A stretch of DNA of 64,000 nucleotides, from contig NZ_JBHTDC010000002.1 of assembly GCF_042666435.1 (NCBI RefSeq), forward strand, positions 1-64,000, given 5' to 3'. Source of the stretch: Allosphingosinicella sp042666435. Lineage in GTDB: Bacteria > Pseudomonadota > Alphaproteobacteria > Sphingomonadales > Sphingomonadaceae. Numbering within the stretch: position 1 is the first letter of the stretch; every line of letters starts with the position of its first letter. Of this stretch, positions 34,878 through 43,621 are shown in pieces. The position numbers were made by a program, and so were the translations under genes. The notes beneath the pieces were generated by a model. The model was not told the origin of the DNA. It did no database searches and worked only from the letters and a program-made list of their open reading frames with translations.

Positions 34878-36577
34878 CGCGGGCGGTGCGGCTTCGCCCG
34901 ATAAGCGGGCTTGGCCTTGTGCCGCGGAGGCGGCGGGCCGGCGCGCCTGTTCTGCCGCGCTGCGTCGCGCGGCTTGCCCTGCACCGGCTCGATCCGGACT
35001 CCGCCCTCGCCTTCGGGGTCGCCGCCCTCGGTCCGCTTCAGCGCGGCGGCGAACTTGCCGGCCACGGCGCGGGGGATTTCGAACATCGTCTCGCTGGCGG
35101 CGATGCGGATGGCGCCGATCTCGTTCTTGGTGATGTGGCCGCGCCGGCAGAGCAGAGGCAGGATCCAGCGCGGATCGGCATTGTGGCGCCGGCCGATGTC
35201 CATCCGGAACCAGATCGTGTCCTCGAAGCCCTGGCGCGGGCCGGCCTGCTGGGGGCGTTCGCCCGGACCTTGATCGACCATCTCCTCGGGCGCCGGCATG
35301 CGCGCGCGATGGGCGCGGACGAGGGCGGCGGCGATCTCTTCGGGAGACTTTTGTTCCAGCAGCCGCTGGGCAAGCGCCCGATCCTCATCGTCGATTTCGA
35401 CCGGCTCCAGCAAGGCCGCGAGCAGCCGCTGATGGTCGTTGCGGCGGATATCCTCGGGCGTCGGCGGCGTGATCCACTCGGCGTTGATCCGTGCCCCTCG
35501 CAGCACCGATTCCACCCGCTTGCGGCGCGGATAGGGGACGACGAGGATGGCGGTGCCCTTGCGCCCCGCGCGGCCGGTACGCCCGGAACGGTGCTGGAGG
35601 GTCTCGGCGTCGCGCGGCAGCTCGACATGGACGACCAGGCTGAGATTGGGAAGATCGATGCCGCGCGCGGCCACGTCGGTCGCGACCAGCACCCGGGCGC
35701 GGCCGTCGCGCAACGCTTGCAGCGCCTGATTGCGCTCGTTCTGGCTATGCTCGCCGGAGAGGGCGACGGCGCTGAAGCCGCGCTCGGTCAGGCTCGAATG
35801 GAGCCGCCGCACATTGTCGCGCGTGGCGCAGAAAAGCAAAGCGGACTCCGCCTCGTGCAGGCGGAGCAGGTTGACCACCGCATTCTCGATGTCGGCCGGA
35901 GCGACCGTCATCGCCTGGTAGCTGATATCGCCATGGCCGCGATCCTCGCCGACCGTGGAGATGCGCAAGGCATCCTTCTGGTAGCGCCGCGCCAAAGCAA
36001 CGATCGGCTTTGGCATCGTCGCGGAGAAAAGGAGCGTCCGCCGCTCCTGCGGCGTCGCGTCGAGTATCTCCTCCAGGTCCTCGCGGAAGCCCATGTCGAG
36101 CATCTCATCGGCCTCGTCGAGGACGGCGACGCGGAGGCTGGAGAGGTCGAGCGCACCGCGTTCGAGATGGTCGCGCAGGCGGCCGGGCGTTCCCACGACG
36201 ATGTGCGCGCCCTGGCCCAGCGCCCGGCGCTCCTTCGAGGCGTCCATGCCGCCGACGCAGGTGGCGATGCGGGCGCCGGCCTTGCCGTAGAGCCAGATCA
36301 GCTCGCGGCTGACCTGGAGCGCGAGCTCGCGGGTCGGGGCGATGACCAAAGCGAGCGGCTCGCGGATATAGGGCATCTCGCTATTGGGCTCGATCAGCTG
36401 CGGCGCCATGGCGAGGCCGAAGGCGACGGTCTTGCCCGATCCGGTCTGCGCCGAGACGATGAGGTCGCGCCCTTCGGCCTCCGCCTCCAGCACGGCGGCC
36501 TGGACGGGCGTGGGCGCGGAATAGCCGCGGGCGGCAAGGGCTTCGCCGAGCATCGGCGGCAGTGAAGTGAATGGCAT
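34874..36577 (-). CDS. DEAD-box ATP-dependent RNA helicase (DbpA/CsdA-like)
   Basis: A 567-aa helicase with the full DEAD-box set: AQTGSGKT, PTRELALQV, DEADEMLDMGF, SATMPKP and HRSGRTGRAGRKG. The C-terminal extension contains a DbpA-type RNA-binding domain (IWFRMDIGRRHNADPRWILP), followed by a basic Pro/Arg/Lys-rich tail. Such proteins act in ribosome assembly or cold adaptation. The start at 36577 (MPFTSLPPMLGEALAARG) gives the usual Q-motif distance. It is 43 nt downstream of the BaiN-type flavoprotein gene and coupled to yaiI. Confidence 0.95.
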   Translation of the reverse strand: MPFTSLPPMLGEALAARGYSAPTPVQAAVLEAEAEGRDLIVSAQTGSGKTVAFGLAMAPQLIEPNSEMPYIREPLALVIAPTRELALQVSRELIWLYGKAGARIATCVGGMDASKERRALGQGAHIVVGTPGRLRDHLERGALDLSSLRVAVLDEADEMLDMGFREDLEEILDATPQERRTLLFSATMPKPIVALARRYQKDALRISTVGEDRGHGDISYQAMTVAPADIENAVVNLLRLHEAESALLFCATRDNVRRLHSSLTERGFSAVALSGEHSQNERNQALQALRDGRARVLVATDVAARGIDLPNLSLVVHVELPRDAETLQHRSGRTGRAGRKGTAILVVPYPRRKRVESVLRGARINAEWITPPTPEDIRRNDHQRLLAALLEPVEIDDEDRALAQRLLEQKSPEEIAAALVRAHRARMPAPEEMVDQGPGERPQQAGPRQGFEDTIWFRMDIGRRHNADPRWILPLLCRRGHITKNEIGAIRIAASETMFEIPRAVAGKFAAALKRTEGGDPEGEGGVRIEPVQGKPRDAARQNRRAGPPPPRHKAKPAYRAKPHRPR

Positions 36578-36620
36578 GACGTTCCAGATATTATGCGCCG
36601 CCGCAGCGACAAGGGGAAAG

Positions 36621-37805
36621 CTAAAGAACCTGACCGGCGGCCCATCCGCTGGCCCAGGCCCATTGGAAATTGTAACCGCCGAGCCAGCCGGTGACGTCGA
36701 CCCCCTCGCCGATCGCATAAAGGCCCGGCACCGTCTTCGCTTCCATGGTCTGCGACGAAAGCTCCGCGGTGCTGATGCCGCCCGCCGTCACTTCGGCCTT
36801 GGCGAAGCCTTCGGTGCCGTTGGGGCTGAAGCGCCAGTCGCCGAGGCGCCTTTCCGCTTCGCCCAGCTTCAGGTCCGGCATATTGGCCAGCTCGCCCCAG
36901 AGGCCGAGCTTCTTGGTCAACGCCTCCGCCAGCCGGGCCGGCAGCGCTTCGCCGACAATAGTATGAAAATGCGACCGGGGCCGCGCGCGCTTGGCCTCTA
37001 GGAGCCAATTGCGCCCGCATGAAGGCAGGAAGTCGATGCCGATCTCCTCCCCGTGCCGCCAGTAGGAGGAGATTTGCAATATGGCGGGGCCGGAGAGTCC
37101 GCGATGTGTGAACAAGGCGGCTTCGCGAAACGCGGCCTTGCCGCAACGCGCCACCACGTCGGCGGCGACGCCGGAGAGCTCGCGGAACAGGATTTCGTCG
37201 CCGCCCAAGGTCAGCGGCACCAGAGCCGGGCGCGGCTCGACGACCTTCAGTCCGAACCTGCGCGCCAGATCATAAGCGAAGCCGGTCGCGCCCATTTTGG
37301 GGATGGAAGGTCCACCGGTGGCCATCACCAGAGCGGCGGCGGTGGCGGTTTCGTCGCCGTAGCGGATGGTAAAGCGCCCGTCAGCATGATCCACTTCGCG
37401 TATCGGCCGGCCGAGCGAGATGCGGACCGCGCCTTTCGCGCATTCCTCCATCAGCATATGGACGATTTGCCGCGCCGAGCCGTCGCAGAAGAGCTGGCCC
37501 AGGGTCTTTTCGTGCCAGGCGATGCGGTGGCGGTCGACCAGGGCGATGAAGTCGGCGGGCGTGTAGCGGCTCAGCGCCGACTTGGCGAAATGCGGGTTGG
37601 CGGAGAGATAGCGGTCGGGCGCGGTGTCGATGTTGGTGAAATTGCACCGTCCGCCGCCCGAGATCAGGATCTTCTTCCCCGCCTGGTCGGCATGATCGAT
37701 CAGCAACACCCGCCGCCCGCGCTGGGCGGCGACACTCGCGCACATCAGCCCCGCGCCGCCGGCGCCGAGGACGATCGCGTCATAGTGAGATGCATTGTTG
37801 CTCAT
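36621..37805 (-). CDS. NAD(P)/FAD-dependent oxidoreductase, BaiN/YhiN (HI0933) family
   Basis: A 394-aa flavoprotein with the N-terminal dinucleotide motif AIVLGAGGAGLMCA, the family signature KILISGGGRCNFTN near residue 45, and the C-terminal FAD motif GLYAIGEGVDVTGWLGGYNF. Family members are of uncertain function. The ATG at 37805 directly abuts a REP palindrome (37809-37888), so the 5' leader is made of repeat sequence and the ribosome site is poor (GGGATGAC). It is downstream of prfC on the same strand. Confidence 0.92.
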   Translation of the reverse strand: MSNNASHYDAIVLGAGGAGLMCASVAAQRGRRVLLIDHADQAGKKILISGGGRCNFTNIDTAPDRYLSANPHFAKSALSRYTPADFIALVDRHRIAWHEKTLGQLFCDGSARQIVHMLMEECAKGAVRISLGRPIREVDHADGRFTIRYGDETATAAALVMATGGPSIPKMGATGFAYDLARRFGLKVVEPRPALVPLTLGGDEILFRELSGVAADVVARCGKAAFREAALFTHRGLSGPAILQISSYWRHGEEIGIDFLPSCGRNWLLEAKRARPRSHFHTIVGEALPARLAEALTKKLGLWGELANMPDLKLGEAERRLGDWRFSPNGTEGFAKAEVTAGGISTAELSSQTMEAKTVPGLYAIGEGVDVTGWLGGYNFQWAWASGWAAGQVL

Positions 37806-37808
37806 GTC

Positions 37809-37888
37809 GTCATCCCGGCGAAGGCCGGGATCTCAGGACAAGAAGTCACGGCGGGTCCCCATGAGACCCCGGCCTTCGCCGGGGTGAC
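37809..37888. repeat. paired REP palindrome upstream of the BaiN-type gene
   Basis: Units at 37809-37832 (GTCATCCCGGCG, AAGGCCGGGATC) and 37865-37888 (GACCCCGGCCTT, CGCCGGGGTGAC) face each other. The left unit ends three bases before the BaiN-type start codon, so the element forms its 5' untranslated region. It is the same general class as 33749-33829. Confidence 0.75.
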
Positions 37889-37890
37889 GA

Positions 37891-39480
37891 TCACGTCCTT
37901 TCCTTGGTCGCCGTGAACCGCACCTTCGGATTGCGCTGTTCGTGGAAATTCAGTTCCCACAGATCCTTGGCCATGAACACCGGCGCGCCGTCGCGGTCGG
38001 TGGCGACGGCGCTTTTGTGCGTATCGCCGAACGCCTTGAGGTCGGCCGGGTCGTCGGCCGCGATCCAGCGGGCCGTGTCCCACGGCGAAGGCTCGAACCG
38101 CGCGTCCACCTTATATTCGACCTCGAGCCGGGAGATGAGCACCTCGAGCTGGAGCTGCCCGACCACGCCGACGATCCAGTTGGCGCCGATCGAAGGGTAG
38201 AAGACCTGGGTCACCCCCTCCTCCGCCATGTCGTCGAGCGCTTTTCGTAATTGCTTGGTCTTGGTCGGATCGACCAGCACGACGCGGCGCAAAATTTCGG
38301 GCGCGAAATTGGGCAGGCCGGTGAAGCTGATCGCCGCGTCCTCGGTCAGGGTATCGCCGACCCTCAGCGTCCCGTGATTGGGAATGCCGATGATGTCGCC
38401 GGGGAAAGCCTCGTCCGCCAGCTCGCGATTCTGGGCAAAGAACAGGATCGGGCTGTGCACCGCGATCGACTTGCCGGTCGACGGCTGGAGCAGCTTCATC
38501 CCCCGCTTGAACCGGCCCGAGCAGAGCCGCATGAAGGCGACGCGATCGCGATGCTGCGGGTTCATGTTGGCCTGGACCTTGAAGATGAAGCCGGAGACCG
38601 CGTCATGATCGGGATCGACCGGCCCCGCCGTCGTCGGCTGCGGCAGTGGCGATGGCGCATGTTCGCCGAGCGCGGCGATCAGTTCGGCGACACCGAACTC
38701 CTTCAGCGCCGATCCGAAATAAACGGGCGTGAGGTCGCCATTGAGATAGGCCGCCGAATCGAAGGACGGATAAGCCGCCACCGCCAGCGAAGCCTCCTCG
38801 CGCAGCCTGGCGAGTCCCTCGACGGAGACGGTGGCGGCGAGCCTCGGATCGTCCATGCCGGTGAACTGGACGCTGTCGCCCTCGAAATGACCGCCGTCAT
38901 TCTTCGCCGGCCGATGCAGTCGGTTGGCCACGAGGTCGTAAACCCCCTCGAACTCGCCGCCCATGCCCACCGGCCAGCTCATCGGCGCCACGTCGAGCGC
39001 GAGCACGTCGGCGATCTCGTCGAGCAATTCGAACGGCGCCTTGCCCTCGCGATCCACCTTGTTGACGAAGGTGATGATGGGCACGTTGCGCAAACGGCAT
39101 ACCTCGAACAGCTTGCGCGTCTGCGTCTCTATGCCCCGCGCGGCGTCGATCACCATCACCGCGCTGTCGACGGCGGTAAGCGTCCGATAGGTATCTTCCG
39201 AGAAATCCTCGTGGCCCGGCGTGTCGAGCAGATTGTAGGTCACGCCCTTGTGCTCGAAGGTCATCACCGAGCTGGTCACGGAAATGCCGCGCTGCTGCTC
39301 GATCTTCATCCAGTCGGACCGCGCGCGCCGGTTCGCCCCGCGCGCCTTGACCTCGCCCGCCAAGTGTATCGCACCGCCGAAGAGGAGCAATTTCTCGGTC
39401 AGCGTCGTCTTGCCCGCATCCGGATGCGAGATGATGGCGAAGGTGCGCCGGTCGGGACGGCCGGTCGGTCGGTTCAGCAT
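37891..39480 (-). CDS. prfC: peptide chain release factor 3
   Basis: A 529-aa translational GTPase that recycles RF1/RF2 from the ribosome. GTPase motifs are FAIISHPDAGKTT, DTPGHEDFSEDT and NKVDREG. RF3-specific features include GEVKARGANRRARSDWM and the C-terminal VGVVGQLQLEVL. The start at 39480 (MLNRPTGRPDRRTFAIISHP) gives the canonical N-terminus. It is followed by a REP pair and then the flavoprotein gene. Confidence 0.97.
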   Translation of the reverse strand: MLNRPTGRPDRRTFAIISHPDAGKTTLTEKLLLFGGAIHLAGEVKARGANRRARSDWMKIEQQRGISVTSSVMTFEHKGVTYNLLDTPGHEDFSEDTYRTLTAVDSAVMVIDAARGIETQTRKLFEVCRLRNVPIITFVNKVDREGKAPFELLDEIADVLALDVAPMSWPVGMGGEFEGVYDLVANRLHRPAKNDGGHFEGDSVQFTGMDDPRLAATVSVEGLARLREEASLAVAAYPSFDSAAYLNGDLTPVYFGSALKEFGVAELIAALGEHAPSPLPQPTTAGPVDPDHDAVSGFIFKVQANMNPQHRDRVAFMRLCSGRFKRGMKLLQPSTGKSIAVHSPILFFAQNRELADEAFPGDIIGIPNHGTLRVGDTLTEDAAISFTGLPNFAPEILRRVVLVDPTKTKQLRKALDDMAEEGVTQVFYPSIGANWIVGVVGQLQLEVLISRLEVEYKVDARFEPSPWDTARWIAADDPADLKAFGDTHKSAVATDRDGAPVFMAKDLWELNFHEQRNPKVRFTATKERT

Positions 39481-39556
39481 GTGAGGGATCCACGAAATCT
39501 CGGTTTCGCGGCGCCCATAGCAGGTTGGAGCGCGAATGGCGAGGCGGCTGGAGGGC

Positions 39557-39637
39557 GTGTTGCACCGCCGCAACACTGGCCATGACTTGAATAAATTCTT
39601 CGGATTCCCAAGGGATGGAGTATTGCTGCACCGCCAC
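39557..39637. promoter_or_regulatory. repeated TTGC-CACCGCC elements upstream of the beta-barrel gene
   Basis: GTGTTGCACCGCCGCAACAC (39557-39576) is a palindrome with seven-base arms. A related element, TTGCTGCACCGCCACAATA, lies at about 39622-39640. Both sit in the divergent gap between prfC and the outer-membrane protein gene. Two similar sites about 65 nt apart suggest a regulator binding region; the regulator is unknown. Confidence 0.4.
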
Positions 39638-39722
39638 AATAACGAAGTCATTCGGCCACAGAGCCGCCATAATTCAGGCCCTATGGGTGTGTCGCTTCAA
39701 CACTACACCAGAAAGGACCATC

Positions 39723-40295
39723 ATGAAGCTCCGTTTTGTTGCGTTCGCGCTTGCCACCACCGCCCTCGCCGCCCCGGCTTTCGCCGCACCCGTCTCCGGC
39801 GGCCGCGTCGAAGCGCTCGTCGGCTATGACAATGTCAATGCCGACCTCGGTCCGCTCGGCGAAGGCGATACTGGCGGCGTGCTGTACGGCGTCGGCGTCG
39901 GCTACGATTTCGCGCTCGCTCCGACCGCTTCGATCGGCATCGACGCCGAAGTGACCGACGCCACCACCGACATCGAATTCACCGATGGCGCCGACAGCGC
40001 CGAGGTTTCGGTCGGACGTGACCTCTATGTGGGCGGCCGCGTCACCGCCGCCGTCTCCGAGAGCTTCAACCTTTACGGCAAGCTCGGCTACACCAACGCC
40101 CGCATCAAGGCGCGCGCCACCATCGGCGGCGTGACCGAGAGCGACGCCGCCAATGGCGACGGCATCCGCGCCGGCGTGGGCGGCCAGTTCGCGCTGGGCG
40201 CGAACAGCTATGTCGGCACCGAATATCGCTACTCGAACTATGAGGGCGGCTTCGAGCGCCACCAGGTCGCCGCGACCGTCGGCTTCCGCTTCTAA
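39723..40295 (+). CDS. outer membrane beta-barrel protein (OmpA-like/opacity type)
   Basis: A 190-aa protein with a clear signal peptide (MKLRFVAFALATTALAAPAF). Alternating beta strands end in an aromatic C-terminal strand (VAATVGFRF), as in eight-stranded outer-membrane barrels of the Ail/Opa/OmpW type. Glycine- and Asp-rich turns fill the loops. There is no peptidoglycan-binding domain. AAAGGA precedes the start, and a strong terminator follows at 40315-40349, so the gene is monocistronic and probably well expressed. Confidence 0.88.
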   Translation: MKLRFVAFALATTALAAPAFAAPVSGGRVEALVGYDNVNADLGPLGEGDTGGVLYGVGVGYDFALAPTASIGIDAEVTDATTDIEFTDGADSAEVSVGRDLYVGGRVTAAVSESFNLYGKLGYTNARIKARATIGGVTESDAANGDGIRAGVGGQFALGANSYVGTEYRYSNYEGGFERHQVAATVGFRF

Positions 40296-40314
40296 AGAGC
40301 GTCGGCTGGGAACG

Positions 40315-40349
40315 AAGGGAGGGAGCGCACCCGCGCTTCCTCCCTTTTT
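40315..40349 (+). terminator. Rho-independent terminator of the beta-barrel gene
   Basis: A 14-bp stem (AAGGGAGGGAGCGC with GCGCTTCCTCCCTT, one G:U pair) closes on a four-base loop. Its 3' arm runs straight into a T-tract (CCCTTTTTC). It lies 20 nt after the outer-membrane protein stop codon. Confidence 0.88.
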
Positions 40350-40411
40350 CATTGCAAGCGACGCCCGCGGGCGAACATAGGTCGATGCGACCGTGACCGA
40401 GGGGGCGAGCC

Positions 40412-42541
40412 GTGGCGCATTACGATCTGATCTCCGGCATCGAGGTGGGCAAGGCGCTACGCGCCTTCGTCGAGGATGAGGCGCTGCCGGGCACCGGCAT
40501 CGAGGCGGCCGACTTCTGGCGGGGCTACTCCACCCTCCTTCGCGATCTGACGCCCGAAAATCGGCGCCTCCTGCGCCAGCGCGAGCGCTTGCAGGCGGCG
40601 ATCGACGCCCGCAACGAGAGCCTGGACGGCCGCGCGCCCGATCCGGCCGAGGAAGAGGCGTTCCTGCGCGAGATCAGCTATCTCGTCGATCCGCCGCCGC
40701 CCTTCGCCATCGGCACCGAAAATGTCGATCCGGAGATATCGACCATCGCCGGGCCGCAACTGGTCGTTCCGGTCAACAATGCCCGCTACGCCCTCAACGC
40801 GCTCAACGCGCGCTGGGGAAGCCTCTACGACGCGCTCTACGGCACCGACGCGCTTGGCGACCTCCCCGCCGGAGGCGGCTATGACCCGGAACGCGGCGGC
40901 CGGGTCGTCGCCTGGGGCCGGCGCTTCCTCGACGAGATCGCGCCGCTCGTGGGCGGGAGCCATGCCGACGTGACGTCCTACCGGATCGAGGACGGCGTGC
41001 TTGCCACCGACCAGGGCGGCCTCGTCGATGCGGCCTTGCTCGCCGGCTGGCGTGGCGAGGAGGCGATCCTGCTCCGCCACAACAAGCTTCACGTCGAGCT
41101 CCGGATCGACCATGCCCACCCGATCGGACAGGAAGACAAGGCCGGTATCGCCGACATCCTCCTGGAAAGCGCGATCACCGCCATAATGGACTGCGAGGAC
41201 AGCGTCGCCGCCGTCGATGCGGAAGAGAAGATAGACGTCTATCGCAATTGGCTGGGCCTGATGAAGGGCACCCTGACCGCTCGCTTCCACAAGGGCGGCA
41301 AGGTTGTCGAGCGGCGCGCGGAGCCGGATCGCGACTATAGCGCCCCCGACGGCACGCTAACTCTCAAGGGCCGCTCGCTCCTGTTCATCCGCAATGTCGG
41401 GCATCTGATGACCAACCCGATGATGCGTCTCGACGGCGAGGAGGTCCAGGAAGGGCTTGCCGACGCCGTGCTGACCTCGCTGATCGCGCTCCACGATGTG
41501 CGTGGCGCTCGTGCGAACAGCCCCGCCGGCTCGATCTATATCGTGAAGCCCAAGATGCACGGGCCGGACGAAGCGGCCTTCTCCAACCAGCTGTTCGACC
41601 GCACGGAGGATCTGCTCGGCCTCCCCCGCCACACGATCAAGATCGGCGTCATGGACGAGGAGCGTCGCACAAGCGTCAACCTCGCCGCCGTGATCCACGC
41701 CGTCAGGGACCGGGTTGTCTTCATCAACACCGGCTTCCTCGACCGCACCGGCGACGAAATCCACACGGCCATGAAATTGGGGCCGGTGATCCGCAAGGGC
41801 GACATGAAGAGCGCGGCCTGGCTTCGGGCCTATGAGGACAATAATGTCGACATCGGCCTCGCCTGCGGCTTTCCCGGCCGGGCGCAGATCGGCAAGGGCA
41901 TGTGGGCGATGCCCGACCGGATGGCCGACATGGTCGAGCAGAAGATCGGCCACCCGCAAGCGGGCGCGAACACCGCCTGGGTGCCCTCCCCCACCGCCGC
42001 AACTCTCCACGCCATCCATTATCATCGCGTCGATGTCGCCGTGCGCCAGCGCGAGCTGGCGGGACGCGCGCCGGCCAAGCTGCGCGACATCCTCACCATC
42101 CCCGTCGCCGCCGGCCGTGACTGGACCGAGCAGGAGGTGCGCGAGGAGCTGGACAATAACGTCCAGGGCATCCTCGGCTATGTCGTCCGCTGGATCGACC
42201 AGGGGGTGGGCTGCTCCAAGGTACTGGACATCCACGATGTCGGATTGATGGAGGATCGCGCCACCTGCCGCATTTCCAGCCAGCACATCGCCAACTGGCT
42301 GCGCCACGGCGTGGTGTCGCGGGAGGAGGTGGCGGCGGCGCTGGAGCGGATGGCCGGCGTGGTCGACCGCCAGAATGCGGGCGATCCCTCCTACCGCCCG
42401 ATGGCGCCGGACCTTGCCAGCACCGCATTCCAGGCGGCCTCGGCGCTCATCTTCCAGGGGGAATCGCAGCCCTCGGGCTATACCGAGCCCCTCCTCCACG
42501 CCCATCGGCTGGCGCTGAAGGAGGCTAGGCCGCGGGCTTAG
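40412..42541 (+). CDS. glcB: malate synthase G
   Basis: A 709-aa monomeric malate synthase that condenses glyoxylate with acetyl-CoA to malate in the glyoxylate shunt or glycolate use. Recognisable features are the N-terminal helical clasp, IMDCEDSVAAVDAEEK, the glyoxylate-binding LTLKGRSLLFIRNVGHLMT, YIVKPKMHGPDE, IKIGVMDEERRTSVNL, and near the end DVGLMEDRATCRISSQH with the catalytic Asp. The start is a GTG at 40412 directly after GAGGGGGCGA. It stands alone; no isocitrate lyase is adjacent. It is convergent with the cupin-like gene over a nested inverted repeat. Confidence 0.97.
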   Translation: MAHYDLISGIEVGKALRAFVEDEALPGTGIEAADFWRGYSTLLRDLTPENRRLLRQRERLQAAIDARNESLDGRAPDPAEEEAFLREISYLVDPPPPFAIGTENVDPEISTIAGPQLVVPVNNARYALNALNARWGSLYDALYGTDALGDLPAGGGYDPERGGRVVAWGRRFLDEIAPLVGGSHADVTSYRIEDGVLATDQGGLVDAALLAGWRGEEAILLRHNKLHVELRIDHAHPIGQEDKAGIADILLESAITAIMDCEDSVAAVDAEEKIDVYRNWLGLMKGTLTARFHKGGKVVERRAEPDRDYSAPDGTLTLKGRSLLFIRNVGHLMTNPMMRLDGEEVQEGLADAVLTSLIALHDVRGARANSPAGSIYIVKPKMHGPDEAAFSNQLFDRTEDLLGLPRHTIKIGVMDEERRTSVNLAAVIHAVRDRVVFINTGFLDRTGDEIHTAMKLGPVIRKGDMKSAAWLRAYEDNNVDIGLACGFPGRAQIGKGMWAMPDRMADMVEQKIGHPQAGANTAWVPSPTAATLHAIHYHRVDVAVRQRELAGRAPAKLRDILTIPVAAGRDWTEQEVREELDNNVQGILGYVVRWIDQGVGCSKVLDIHDVGLMEDRATCRISSQHIANWLRHGVVSREEVAAALERMAGVVDRQNAGDPSYRPMAPDLASTAFQAASALIFQGESQPSGYTEPLLHAHRLALKEARPRA

Positions 42542-42559
42542 AGCGAAGCCATTTTCAAT

Positions 42560-42670
42560 CCGCTCATCCTGAGGAGGGACTGAGCTTGGCGAAGTCCCAT
42601 CTCGAAGGACCCGGCGCGCGTCCTTCGAGACGCCGTTTCGCCAGGCTCAACGGCTCCTCAGGATGAGCGG
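42560..42670. repeat. large nested inverted repeat between convergent genes
   Basis: CCGCTCATCCTGAGGA (42560-42575) is the exact reverse complement of TCCTCAGGATGAGCGG (42655-42670). Inside them, TCTCGAAGGAC (42600-42610) pairs with GTCCTTCGAGA (42620-42630). The whole element folds into a long hairpin between glcB and the convergent cupin-like gene, and its inner GCTTGGCGAA/TTCGCCAGGC arms also pair. It probably serves as a bidirectional stop. Confidence 0.75.
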
Positions 42671-42685
42671 ATGAGCGTGCTCGCC

Positions 42686-43621
42686 TCACGCTCTAAGGTG
42701 CGCGCCGTCCAGCCAGGCGCGGGCGCGGTCCAGCGTTTCGGCTTCGCGCTTCGCCATCGCGCTGACGAAGCGATTGCCGCCGCGCGCGGCGCGTTCGTAG
42801 AGCGCGATCCGCTCGTCGATGCCGCCGGCCGCGGCGGCGCCGACCTTGAGCGCATGAAAGCGGATGCGATCGCTTGGGTGCCGGCCTGCGAAATCCTCGA
42901 TCAGCGCCCGCCCCTCGTCGCCGCCATAATGCGCGGACAGCGACAGCAAAGGCTCGATGGCGGTGTGGGTCAGTATCTCCGACACCTCCGATTTTCCGAT
43001 GTCGAACGCATATTGATCGAGGAAGTGGTTGCGCGTGCCATGCTCCAGGATGTTGAGCGAGACGGACATTTCGTCGGCCGGGAGCTGGAGGTGGACGTCG
43101 CGGTGGATGCGGTAGAGCATCACCTTGCCTTCATCGAGCTTCGATTTCTCGACGAAGCGCAGGTCCACCTTCTCGCCGGTATGGCCGATCACCCCCTCAT
43201 AATCATATTCATAATACTCGCTCCAGTAACCGGGGCCAAGATAGCCGACGGTGAGGAACGAGAAATTATGGTCGTGCGCCTTGCCGTAGAAGAAGGTGTC
43301 GGCGCCGCTGTTTCGGACGATGCTGTCGCCCATGGCCGGCCAGATGTTGGCGCGGAGGAGGAAATTGCGGGTCGGCCGGTGGAGCAGGATCACCTGCGGC
43401 GTGTAGCGGTTCGATTCAAGCTGGTTCTCGCAGCGGCTCTTCAATTCCTCGACGACGATGTCGGCCAGAAATGTCCGGTTGTTGGCGAGCTTCCTCAGCG
43501 CCGGCCCCCAGGAGGCGAAATTCTCCTCGTCGGCCGGATCGAAGGGCTGGGTCTCGAGCATCTCGACAAGGTCGCCGAGCTCGATCGATTCCGTCTCATC
43601 GGTCGGGATCACGCGCGGCAT
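42686..43621 (-). CDS. cupin-like HxH protein of a candidate peptide-modification cassette
   Basis: A 311-aa soluble protein with no assigned family. The middle has a beta-rich region with possible metal ligands: KAHDHNFSF (His116 and His118), SEYYEY (Glu135) and RIHRDVHLQL (His173 and His177), spaced as in cupin or thiol-dioxygenase-like folds. The C-terminal third is helical and HEAT-like (DEGRALIEDFAGRHPSDRIR). Its ATG overlaps the stop of the HEAT-repeat gene (TGATG), so the two proteins are made together. Upstream is a 47-residue peptide gene. An iron-dependent oxygenase acting on that peptide is a hypothesis; the metal site is only inferred from spacing. Confidence 0.8.
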   Translation of the reverse strand: MPRVIPTDETESIELGDLVEMLETQPFDPADEENFASWGPALRKLANNRTFLADIVVEELKSRCENQLESNRYTPQVILLHRPTRNFLLRANIWPAMGDSIVRNSGADTFFYGKAHDHNFSFLTVGYLGPGYWSEYYEYDYEGVIGHTGEKVDLRFVEKSKLDEGKVMLYRIHRDVHLQLPADEMSVSLNILEHGTRNHFLDQYAFDIGKSEVSEILTHTAIEPLLSLSAHYGGDEGRALIEDFAGRHPSDRIRFHALKVGAAAAGGIDERIALYERAARGGNRFVSAMAKREAETLDRARAWLDGAHLRA

